Source: Acidobacteriota bacterium
GTDB taxonomy: Bacteria; Acidobacteriota; Terriglobia; UBA7540
Assembly (NCBI GenBank): GCA_021817045.1
Contig: JAKAWG010000010.1
Coordinates: 34,211-98,210 of the forward strand
DNA: 64,000 nt
Direction of reading: 5' to 3'
A program made the position numbers and the translations under genes. Position 1 is the first letter of the stretch. Each line of letters opens with the position of its first letter. Shown in pieces: positions 9,414 through 18,219 of this stretch. The notes below the pieces were generated by a model, which made no database searches, was not told the origin of the DNA, and saw only the letters and a program-made list of their open reading frames with translations.

Positions 9414-11102
9414 TCATCGCCGGTAGGGTCTGGAGGCGAGAATCTTGCCGCCTTCTTGGACGACGTAGGTGTGGTTTGCGGGCAGCGACTTCAACTCGTC
9501 GGTCTGGCCGCTCGGCCAGACAATTTCCACGCCGTCGGCGCGATCCTCTCGCTCCAGGCCGAAGGTCAGAGTGAGCTCGCTTTGCGAGCAGTAGCTTGAG
9601 CCGGAGTGAACGGTCTGTTCGTTGAGTCCTGTAGGCGTCTTGACGCGGACCACGGCCCCGATGCCGTCGCGGTTCGAGCGCACGCCGCGGGTTTGGATGC
9701 GGATGGAGTTGTACCGGTCAGGGCAGGAGTTATGGTAAAGATAAGCCGGACCGTCGTTCGTCGTAAGCAGAACATCTGGCGCCCCGTCGTTGTCAGTATC
9801 CGCATGAGCCGCCCCGCGCGCCACCAACGGCCGAGTAAAACCCAGTTGCTGGCCAGCGCTCCGGAAACGGTTGCGCCCCAGGTTGTTAAACACAAGGGGC
9901 AGCTCCGCGTATCCCACGTCAGATTGTACTTCGCTGATGTCAGGCGAGATGTGGCCGTTCGCCACGAAGATGTCCTCAAGGCCGTCGAGATCGTAATCGA
10001 AGAAAAATAACCCGAACGAAAGCGAAAGAAGGCTGGCGCGGCCTACCGGCGAAGATGGAGCAACATCTACGAAGAAGCCACGCCCATCGTTGTGATAAAG
10101 CGCCAGCATCTGGTTGGAGAAATTTCCTTCGAGGATGCTCACATGACCCGAGTCGTCAAAGTCGTCGGCGTCAATTCCCATGCCGCTGCGGGCAATGCCA
10201 TCCTCGCTGAACGCCGTTCCGGCCTTGACGCCGACTTCGGTGAACGTGCCGTCGCGGTTGTTGCGGTAAAGCTTGTTGGGCTGAGTATCGTTGGCGACGG
10301 CGACATCGGGCCATCCGTCGTTGTTGTAGTCCAAAATCGCCACGCCCAGGTTTTTGCCCGTCGGATCGTAGATGCCCGCCTTCGCGGTCACATCCTCGAA
10401 GCGGCCGTTGCCGAGATTGTGAAACAGGCGGCACGTATCGCCGGGATAGGCTTCCGGGGTGCAATAGGTTTTGTGGCGTCCATCAAGCGAGCAGTAGATA
10501 TCCGTCTTCTCCGACCACTTCACGTAATTACAAACCCACAAGTCGAGCAGCCCGTCGCGGTCATAGTCAAACCATGCAGCGCTCGTGCCGAACCCTTCAT
10601 TGTTGACGCCCGCCTGTCGAGTGACGTCGCGGAACGACCCGTTACGCTCGTTGTGAAGCAGGCGCGCCTCGCCGAGCCCGGTGATGTAAATGTCATCGTA
10701 GCCGTCGTTGTCGTAATCGCCCACGGCCACGCCCATCCCGTACATTTCGATGGCTAGCCCCGTGCGGTGGGTGACGTCCGTGAACGCCCCGTTGCCGTTG
10801 TTGCGATAAAGCTTCTGCGTGGTGTGGCGCTGAAAGTGACCTGGGAAGTTGCTGCCCTGAATCAGGAGAATATCCGGCCGACCGTCGTTGTCGTAGTCGA
10901 TGAAAGCGCATCCCGACCCGATGGTTTCCGGCAGATACTTCTTGCCGAACGCTCCGTTGTAATGAACGAAGTGCAGGCCAGTGCTGCGGGTGACATCGAC
11001 GTAGCGGATAGCTTGCCCGGCGGAGGCGATCGCCGGGGCACGAAAGAGTGCGGCCGCGGCCACAGACTTCAGAAAATGACGTCGCGTGAGGCTTGGATTC
11101 AT
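9414..11102 (-). CDS. Tat-exported VCBS-repeat / ASPIC-UnbV domain protein
   Basis: SLTRRHFLKSVAAAALF Tat signal; repeated DYDNDGYDDIYITGLG/DYNNDGWPDVAVAND FG-GAP motifs; C-terminal SNRDGIGAVVRV...SGSSYCSQSELTLTFGL...EIVWPSGQ. Confidence 0.92.
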   Translation of the reverse strand: MNPSLTRRHFLKSVAAAALFRAPAIASAGQAIRYVDVTRSTGLHFVHYNGAFGKKYLPETIGSGCAFIDYDNDGRPDILLIQGSNFPGHFQRHTTQKLYRNNGNGAFTDVTHRTGLAIEMYGMGVAVGDYDNDGYDDIYITGLGEARLLHNERNGSFRDVTRQAGVNNEGFGTSAAWFDYDRDGLLDLWVCNYVKWSEKTDIYCSLDGRHKTYCTPEAYPGDTCRLFHNLGNGRFEDVTAKAGIYDPTGKNLGVAILDYNNDGWPDVAVANDTQPNKLYRNNRDGTFTEVGVKAGTAFSEDGIARSGMGIDADDFDDSGHVSILEGNFSNQMLALYHNDGRGFFVDVAPSSPVGRASLLSLSFGLFFFDYDLDGLEDIFVANGHISPDISEVQSDVGYAELPLVFNNLGRNRFRSAGQQLGFTRPLVARGAAHADTDNDGAPDVLLTTNDGPAYLYHNSCPDRYNSIRIQTRGVRSNRDGIGAVVRVKTPTGLNEQTVHSGSSYCSQSELTLTFGLEREDRADGVEIVWPSGQTDELKSLPANHTYVVQEGGKILASRPYRR

Positions 11103-11186
11103 TTTTTTCTGCAGGGTAACGCAGCCGGATGCGGTAAACCTTTCGCGTTGTTTTCCTGACGGAGAGGCGCGACCTCGTAGAAGAAG

Positions 11187-12890
11187 CTAGCGCCGGAAAG
11201 GCTTGCGCGAGAGGATCCCTCCTCCCTCCTGAACGGTGTAGGTCGCGTTGGCCGTGACGTTTTTCAGCGAATCACGCTGGCCGCTAGGCCACTCGATCTC
11301 GATCAAGTCCGCTTGTGTCGCGCGGCCTAGGCCGAAGGTCAGCGTCAACTCGCTCTGCGAGCAATAGCTTGAGCCGGAGTGCACGGTCTGCCACTTGACC
11401 ACACCATCCGAGTGGACGCGCACCTCAGCTCCAATGCCATCGCGGTTCGAGCGCGTACCGACCGTGTGAATACGAATGGCATTGGCGCGATTTGGCCCAA
11501 CGTTCTTATAAAGATAGGCAGGCCCGTGGTTGGTGGTCAGAAGGACATCCAAATAGCCGTCGTTGTTAATGTCTGCGTAGGCGGCGCCACGCGCAACCAG
11601 TTTCTGAGTCAGACCAACTTCCCGTCCCACTTCCTGGAACCTGCCGTGGCCTTGATTGTGGAATAACAGCGGACGCTCCGCATAGGTGACCTGCGGCTGG
11701 ATGCTGACGATGGTGGGATCAATGTTGCCGTTAGCCGCCAAAATGTCCATGCGCCCGTCGAGGTCATAGTCATAAAAGAAAAGCCCGAAGGTCAGCGAAA
11801 GGCGGCTGTCCTGGCCGATCGCGCCAGCAGGCGCTACATCAATGAAGAGGCCGTGCGCCTCGTTCTGATAAAGGCCCAGCATCTGGTTTGAGAAGTTGCC
11901 GATGACGATGCCCGCATAGCCCGAGTCGTTGAAGTCGGCGGCAGCGATACCCATCGAGCTGCGGGCGACACCGTTTTCGTCGTAGGCGATCCCGGCCGGG
12001 ATGCCGACGTTCGTAAATGTCCCGTTGTGATTGTTGCGATATAGCTTGTTGGGCTGTGTGTCATCGGAGACTGCAATGTCCGGCCAGCCGTCGTTGTTGT
12101 AGTCAATGATCGCCACGCCCAGGTTCTTGCCCGTGGGGTCATAAATGCCCGCTTGCTTGGTGACGTCTTCGAACCGGCCGTTGCGGAGGTTGTGAAAGAG
12201 TCGGCAACTCTCGCCTTTATAAGCGGAAGGAATGCAATATGACTTGGTGTGGCCGTCGAGCGAGCAGTAGATGTCCGTCTTTTCAGACCATTGGACGTAG
12301 TTGCACACAAACAAATCCAGCCAGCCGTCGCGGTCATAATCAAACCAAGCGGCGCTCGCTCCAAAGCCGGTGTTATTGACACCCGCCTCGCGAGTCACGT
12401 CCCGGAAGTGTCCGCGGTCATTGTGAAAAAGCTTCGCCTCACCCAGCCCGGTGATGTAGACGTCGTCCCAGCCGTCATTGTCGTAATCACCCACCGTCAC
12501 GCCCAATCCATACATTTCCACATCGAGCCCCGTCTCGCGGCTGACGTCGGTGAACGTGCCATTCTCGTTGTTGCGATAAAGTTTTGACGGCGTTCGCCGG
12601 CGGAAATGGCCTGGGAAGTCCATGCTGTTCACTAGGAAAATGTCCGGCCGCCCGTCGTTGTTGTAATCAATGAACGCGCACCCCGAACCCATCGTCTCCG
12701 GAAGGTACTTCTTGCCGAATGCGCCGTTGTTGTGGATGAAATGGATCCCCGCCTGGGGAGCGACGTCAACGTAACGCCTTCCCGAGGGCGAAGCGCTGGC
12801 CAGCAACCTTCCCGGATCGATAAACGACGAAGCGGCGGCCAAGGCCGGAAAGCTCTTCAGGAAATTGCGACGCGACCAGAATCGTGTCAT
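11187..12890 (-). CDS. Tat-exported VCBS-repeat / ASPIC-UnbV domain protein (paralog of 9414-11102)
   Basis: SRRNFLKSFPALAAASS Tat signal; same repeat and ASPIC/UnbV architecture, colinear with neighbouring paralog. Confidence 0.92.
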   Translation of the reverse strand: MTRFWSRRNFLKSFPALAAASSFIDPGRLLASASPSGRRYVDVAPQAGIHFIHNNGAFGKKYLPETMGSGCAFIDYNNDGRPDIFLVNSMDFPGHFRRRTPSKLYRNNENGTFTDVSRETGLDVEMYGLGVTVGDYDNDGWDDVYITGLGEAKLFHNDRGHFRDVTREAGVNNTGFGASAAWFDYDRDGWLDLFVCNYVQWSEKTDIYCSLDGHTKSYCIPSAYKGESCRLFHNLRNGRFEDVTKQAGIYDPTGKNLGVAIIDYNNDGWPDIAVSDDTQPNKLYRNNHNGTFTNVGIPAGIAYDENGVARSSMGIAAADFNDSGYAGIVIGNFSNQMLGLYQNEAHGLFIDVAPAGAIGQDSRLSLTFGLFFYDYDLDGRMDILAANGNIDPTIVSIQPQVTYAERPLLFHNQGHGRFQEVGREVGLTQKLVARGAAYADINNDGYLDVLLTTNHGPAYLYKNVGPNRANAIRIHTVGTRSNRDGIGAEVRVHSDGVVKWQTVHSGSSYCSQSELTLTFGLGRATQADLIEIEWPSGQRDSLKNVTANATYTVQEGGGILSRKPFRR

Positions 12891-13546
12891 CGTTCGAACC
12901 CTCGGCCATCGTTGGGAGACGGCTCGGCTGAAGCCGCCGCTGAAGCTGACGGAAGAAGCCGATTGAGACTATTGAGAAGCTTGCTGCCCGCTAGTATGGT
13001 TTTGCCGTCGCCAGAGACCAGCAGAACCTTGCGCTGCGGGTCGAGAAGGATAAGAGTCGGATAGAAACGAACTTTCAAATCGTGACGGACGACCACCTTG
13101 GTGCTCGCTGGCGAAGACTGAAGCCAAGGGATGTGGTGCTGTTTCACAAAGCGCCGCGCAGTCTGCGTCCTTTTGTCGCTGTTCATTCCGACGATCTCGA
13201 GTCCACGGGAGCGATATTTGCGATAAGCCTTCTCCAGCGTCCCCACCTCCTCGATGCAGGGTGGGCACCATGTCGCCCAGAAGTCCAGCAAGACATATCG
13301 CCCTGTAAAGTCTGACAGGCGATGGGTGTGGCCGGCAAGGTCGGCGAAAGAGAAATCCGGCAGCGTCGCGCTAACTTTGGGTCGAAGGCGCTCCTCCCGG
13401 CTTTTCAGTCTGCGCGGGTTCGCAGCACCAAGAGCAGTAGAAGTCACAAAACCCGCTGGCAGCAAGAATGCCGCCAACAGGAGCTGCAGCCTCAACTTAA
13501 CCAATTTACCCACCACCTGTGAACGATTGATCCTATAGGATAACAA
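12887..13546 (-). CDS. TlpA/ResA-like thioredoxin-fold protein
   Basis: FSFADLAGHTHRLSDFTGRYVLLDFWATWCPPCIEEVGTLEKAY; WCPPC active site, N-terminal hydrophobic segment; start overlaps the upstream end of the 11187-12890 CDS. Confidence 0.9.
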   Translation of the reverse strand: MLSYRINRSQVVGKLVKLRLQLLLAAFLLPAGFVTSTALGAANPRRLKSREERLRPKVSATLPDFSFADLAGHTHRLSDFTGRYVLLDFWATWCPPCIEEVGTLEKAYRKYRSRGLEIVGMNSDKRTQTARRFVKQHHIPWLQSSPASTKVVVRHDLKVRFYPTLILLDPQRKVLLVSGDGKTILAGSKLLNSLNRLLPSASAAASAEPSPNDGRGFER

Positions 13547-13635
13547 CGTTCGCGCAACTCCGGCGACGCTTCATTCCGCTCAGGACAAGTCCAGCCGGCG
13601 CCGCGACGATGTTTTGTCATTCTCTTTCGCAATTC

Positions 13636-14637
13636 TCAGTGAGCTCGCCACGGGGAACCGAACCGGAAGCTATAAGTAGCCGAGACCATCACCCCTGGAA
13701 TCGTTGCGTCAGTAACGTCCAACACCCGGTTACCGAAGATGTTTGGTTGAATCGGAGGCTTGATGTTGTAATACGTCAGCAACGGCACGCCAAGCGTCAA
13801 CACTTGCCCGGCGATCGCGAGATTAAAACCCGGCGCAACATATTCAAGCGTTGCAGGCCGGCGAAATCCGTCCGACCCTCCGATCAAATCACGGCGAGGT
13901 ACACCCGAAACGACGTAAGCAACCGTAGGCGATATCCACCGAAGCGGCGAGGGGAATGACAAACCGCTCTCAGCAAAATACTGATCGGCGCTTGAATTTA
14001 CTACCGACGTTTGTCCATAAAACAGGTCCGGGGAAAAAACCGGCGTCCCGGTAGTATCGCGAGGAGTAATCAAGTAGGTCGCCGCTCCGTAGGCCGTCAT
14101 GCCCCAGCGAAGGTTTCGAAACGCCCTGATCGTGGGAACCAATCCCCAAGACCCACCGCCCGGTTGGACGTTCCACTCGACCGGAATGGTGCGGCCATAA
14201 ACCTCCGACGTGGCATCGGTGTTGCCCGTTGGGATGCTAAGACCGAAAGATAGACTCACATTTCCCTTGGATTGCTCAGTCGAAAACATCCAGCGGCTCG
14301 CGCTCACAACGATGTCTCCAAACCCGTCAGCGCCCGTCTTCACGGGAACCCTGGTGGTGGAATACCCATAGACAGGCCAGAAACCGTCGTAGCTTTGGAA
14401 TTGGACAGGAACGTCCAGCGATAATTCCCACCGATTGGTTAGCCCATAGAACAAGCGAAAATCAAACTGGGTGCGCTTGTTGAACGGCCCGTAAGGATTG
14501 ATCGACGGATTGGGATGTGTCCCCACATAGTGCTTGTGAGAGTACCAATTAAGACCCGTTGCGGTAAATTCCCACTGTCCTTTCTGCAGAAAGGTGCTCT
14601 GTCCCTCAAACACGGAGAGGCTCTGTCTTTGGCACAC
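13636..14637 (-). CDS. Putative outer-membrane beta-barrel protein (transporter/MetA-pathway-like)
   Basis: Alternating aromatic beta-strand pattern, C-terminal ATYSFRFGSPW; ORF begins at GTG directly after an in-frame TGA and lacks a signal peptide. Confidence 0.6.
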   Translation of the reverse strand: MCQRQSLSVFEGQSTFLQKGQWEFTATGLNWYSHKHYVGTHPNPSINPYGPFNKRTQFDFRLFYGLTNRWELSLDVPVQFQSYDGFWPVYGYSTTRVPVKTGADGFGDIVVSASRWMFSTEQSKGNVSLSFGLSIPTGNTDATSEVYGRTIPVEWNVQPGGGSWGLVPTIRAFRNLRWGMTAYGAATYLITPRDTTGTPVFSPDLFYGQTSVVNSSADQYFAESGLSFPSPLRWISPTVAYVVSGVPRRDLIGGSDGFRRPATLEYVAPGFNLAIAGQVLTLGVPLLTYYNIKPPIQPNIFGNRVLDVTDATIPGVMVSATYSFRFGSPWRAH

Positions 14638-14842
14638 TCAGCCCTGGCCTGACGCTATGCGTACAATGGAAAAAAGAACGTCAAGGGTTGATACCAGGTT
14701 CATTGTTCGCGTGCGAGTGTGAAGCATCAATTCTCCCTGTCATGATTCGTCTCCAATCTTTCGCTTTCGGGCTTCCACTTCTTTGCACACGAAAGCGACG
14801 ATCCGTGTCGGTGCTGGACGGTTCTGCGAGAACGCTCCAGAT

Positions 14843-17800
14843 CTACGGGACAGCTCTTGCTTGGGCGACAAGCCCGTGCGCCACACCCCCCTGAGGCTTG
14901 GCCTGTTTGTGAGCGGCTACCAAGCGGACTTTGGCCTTCCGCATGGCGGCGAGATAGCCGTAGCTTCCGTTCTTTCGGAAGCGCGTCAACGCGAGTTGTT
15001 GTTCCTGGCCTACTTTGCCCGGTAGCCAAGCCCATTGCTGACCATAATTCCAGTAAAAGTCCAGTTGTTTTGGATTTTCGTCGTTGATGGAGACCTCTTC
15101 GTGAATCGGCTGCGCCTCGTTATCGTCCTCGGCATGGTTGCGCTCGTAAGGCCCGGCGATCGCCTCCGCGGCTTCATCCTCCTTGAAGCGTAAGAACAGC
15201 TTCTCTTCCCGGTCCGATTTAGCGTATTTCTGGAGGCCGCGATAGCACAGCATTAAGTTGTAGTGGGCGCCGAGATTTTCCGGATCGATACTGAGAGTGT
15301 GTTGAAATTGTTTAACCGCCTGCGCGTACTTCTGCTCGAGAAAGAGGACACGACCCATCGCGTTGCTCACCACCCGGTCCGCGGGATGGATGTCGGCGGC
15401 TATCGCGTACTCAGCGTAAGATTGCGGATAATCTCCCTTCGTCAGGTCGACTTGGCCCATGTAGTAATAGGCGCTGGCGAGCTTACGGTTGAGCGCGATG
15501 GCTCTTTTGAGGTACGGAATGGCCTGATCGACGTTGCCTTCCTGCACCAGCGCCCGGGCAACATTCACCCACCCGTCCGCATACTTCGGATTGATCTTCG
15601 TGCATATCTTGAAAGCTCGCGCCGCGCCCGTCAGGTCGCCCTGAAGCAGGAGCCCGATGCCGTAGTCATTCCAGCGATAAAGATCCTGAGGGAGCAGTTT
15701 GATCTGCTGCTCGAAAGGCTGACTCGACGCCGCCAATACCGGCACCGTCACGATGGCTTTGGACATCACGACGATGGGAACGTTGGGAATCTCCTTGTAC
15801 TTGGCGGAGACGTTGTCGGGATCGCCATTGAAAAGCCAACGCGTGTTGTCGTAATCAGGAGTTGTGTGGCGGTTCTTCTGGTAAACATCACGTCGGCCCG
15901 CAAAAGCCCATTGCGTGATCCACCAATCGAACTTGCGGTAGTTCAGTGTGGCAGTGAAGGTGATCTTGTTGCCGCAATCTTTCGGGATCTTGATTCGGAA
16001 GTGAACAGTATCCGCTGAACCGGGAGGAATCAAGTGCGCGTAAACGCCCTCGTGTTCCGCCCAGGCGTTGCGCTTGTTGATCCAGTGCCCGTGCGCGTCG
16101 AGGCCGAGCGAGCGATAAAACTGGGCTCCGGGATCAACTGGCCCCCTGCCGTGGTCAGCCACTTCGCCGCTCCAAAAAATAACGTGCCCTTTGTTGTCCA
16201 CTGCCTTGAGTTCCACCCAGGCCTCATCAGAGTCCACCGTGCCGCCTGGAAAGAAATGCCCTACGCGCCGGGTGCGGACGACCACCTCGACTCGAGCCGT
16301 TTCCCCGCGTCGCAGGTAAGCCACGCCGCGCCCGAGCGGCGCCATCAGCTTGACGGGAGGCGCCGTGCTCACCTCCTGAGATTGGAGACCGCGGGCCGAC
16401 TCCTCGCCCACAGCAAACATGGTCGAAAGCTGCGGCCCTCCGCTCAGCAAGCCCGGTTCGACGAGCCGTTGGGAAGAAAGTTTGGGTTCCTGGGCGATGG
16501 CGAACAGGTCCACGGTGGCCGCGCCTTTCAGAAACTTTTCGACATCTTTGACCTGCCGCATATGCCCGTAGCTGAATGGGACGGCGGTGTTGGCCGCCAC
16601 AAAGCGGTGCGAGTTGACGTAACCGTGGATGTTGCCGTAGTCGTTGGAGCGCACTAAGGGCATATGGCAGTCCACACACGTCAGCGGATGCTTCGGATAA
16701 TAAAACGATCGGGCGCTGCCCCCTGAGACCCCGCTCGCCTGCCAATGGTCGTAGTCGTCGAAGCCGCGAATCCAGCGGTAATGATTCACGGGAATATCCA
16801 AATGCACCTTGTGGCAAACTGAGCAGAACTCGGCCACTTCCGTGCGCTTTCGCATGAATGGCTTGAAGAAAGCGGCGCGATGCGGCTTCGGGTCAAGAAT
16901 GATAGCGTAATAGGCAATATCGCGTATCAAAGGATTCTTACTGTTTACCAATCGGTCGAGCGGAGGGTACTTGATGATATAGCTGCCGTTGCCCATGGTG
17001 CTCGTTACGCCGACGATGGCGTGGCAGGAAATGCAACTGAGCCCTGCCTGGGCCTCCGGCGTGAACTCGATCTTTCGGATCGGGTGTTTCTGCATCATGC
17101 CGGTAAAAGCAACCGCCTGGTCGTGGCAGCCCGCGCACCACATCGAAGACTTGATCCCCACTGTGTCCTGCATATATTCGATGGACTTTCGATACCACTG
17201 ATCATTGAAGGACGAATAGTGGTGCATGGAGTCGTGCCATTGACGGTAAACATCCTTGTGGCACGGCTCGCAACTCTTGGCCTCCAGAAAGAAACTTTTC
17301 GGGATCGTCTTTCCGTTCGTGCTTTGGGCTGAACTGGGCCACATCAGGCTGTTCTGGCCCCCGCCTTCTTGGTACATGCTGAGGGGAGCAGTGAGTGGAT
17401 TATGAATGATGTATTCCGGATTCGGATCGAAGTGATGGTAAAGAGCGACGCCAGTGTAAAACACCAGACAAGCGGGCATCACAATTACGGCCCAACGCCA
17501 CGCCGTCGTAGCTCCCCTCCTCGTTGAGGAGGGGTGGAGAGCTGGCGTTACGCTCGCCGCGCTTGCCACTCCTTTGTCTCCTCCTAAGATAGGAGGGGAG
17601 TTTACAGTCCGTGCCCAGCTTCGGAGCCGTACAAGCACAAAAAACAGGCCCGCCATCGCAAATCCGACGTGCAGGTAAAGCGCCAGGCTGTGCGGGCGCG
17701 TCATGCCTACAAAGATCAGGAAAATTCCGTAACCCGCTGAGACTGCCAGCAGCGCGACAGATCCTTTTCCCGCGAAGTCGGCAAAGTAACTACGATTTCG

Positions 17801-17986
17801 TCTGAGGAAGCGAATAAAGAGAATGCCGACTAAAATTCCCAGAACGGGGTGCAGCAGATCGTTGAGGACATAAAACAGATTTGGACTGCCGTATGCTGCG
17901 ATGTAGGCGCTGTTCGCCACTAGAACCAGCGCCGCCACCAGTAGCAACTTCCCAAGCCACCGTTTTCCTACTTCACCGATCTTCAT
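14843..17986 (-). CDS. Membrane-anchored multiheme cytochrome c with TPR repeats
   Basis: N-terminal TM segments, five CxxCH motifs (CEPCH, CAGCH, CISCH, CSVCH, CVDCH), TPR-like C-terminal region (NPKYADGWVNVARALVQEGNVDQAIPYLKRAIALN). Confidence 0.85.
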   Translation of the reverse strand: MKIGEVGKRWLGKLLLVAALVLVANSAYIAAYGSPNLFYVLNDLLHPVLGILVGILFIRFLRRNRSYFADFAGKGSVALLAVSAGYGIFLIFVGMTRPHSLALYLHVGFAMAGLFFVLVRLRSWARTVNSPPILGGDKGVASAASVTPALHPSSTRRGATTAWRWAVIVMPACLVFYTGVALYHHFDPNPEYIIHNPLTAPLSMYQEGGGQNSLMWPSSAQSTNGKTIPKSFFLEAKSCEPCHKDVYRQWHDSMHHYSSFNDQWYRKSIEYMQDTVGIKSSMWCAGCHDQAVAFTGMMQKHPIRKIEFTPEAQAGLSCISCHAIVGVTSTMGNGSYIIKYPPLDRLVNSKNPLIRDIAYYAIILDPKPHRAAFFKPFMRKRTEVAEFCSVCHKVHLDIPVNHYRWIRGFDDYDHWQASGVSGGSARSFYYPKHPLTCVDCHMPLVRSNDYGNIHGYVNSHRFVAANTAVPFSYGHMRQVKDVEKFLKGAATVDLFAIAQEPKLSSQRLVEPGLLSGGPQLSTMFAVGEESARGLQSQEVSTAPPVKLMAPLGRGVAYLRRGETARVEVVVRTRRVGHFFPGGTVDSDEAWVELKAVDNKGHVIFWSGEVADHGRGPVDPGAQFYRSLGLDAHGHWINKRNAWAEHEGVYAHLIPPGSADTVHFRIKIPKDCGNKITFTATLNYRKFDWWITQWAFAGRRDVYQKNRHTTPDYDNTRWLFNGDPDNVSAKYKEIPNVPIVVMSKAIVTVPVLAASSQPFEQQIKLLPQDLYRWNDYGIGLLLQGDLTGAARAFKICTKINPKYADGWVNVARALVQEGNVDQAIPYLKRAIALNRKLASAYYYMGQVDLTKGDYPQSYAEYAIAADIHPADRVVSNAMGRVLFLEQKYAQAVKQFQHTLSIDPENLGAHYNLMLCYRGLQKYAKSDREEKLFLRFKEDEAAEAIAGPYERNHAEDDNEAQPIHEEVSINDENPKQLDFYWNYGQQWAWLPGKVGQEQQLALTRFRKNGSYGYLAAMRKAKVRLVAAHKQAKPQGGVAHGLVAQARAVP
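17512..17600. repeat. Palindrome-bounded small repeat inserted in the cytochrome CDS
   Basis: CTCCCCTCCTCGTTGAGGAGGGG (from 17512) and CTCCTCCTAAGATAGGAGGGGAG (17578-17600) flank a low-complexity in-frame insertion encoding SPPILGGDKGVASAASVTPALHPSSTRRG. Confidence 0.7.
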
Positions 17987-18219
17987 TCCTCCGATAGCAC
18001 CCGATCAGCCCAGAATGGATGCGGGCAGTCTAACCAATGCCGCTCCGCGTTACAATAGAGCTACAGGCTACACGACCGATTTTTTTATATTAAGGAGGGG
18101 CGGGGACTGATATTAGGCATGAGGGCGAGCCTTTAATCGCGCCTCTATCCTTAACTCAAGTTCAACGAATCATTCGGGCTAGTCGCGGCGGCGAATATTA
18201 CCTAGCTTACCTTACCACC

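Noticed and set aside
14638-14640. In-frame TGA before the beta-barrel ORF considered as another selenocysteine codon
   Set aside because: It sits at a signal-peptide-like boundary, not at a redox site, and there is no reason to expect Sec there.
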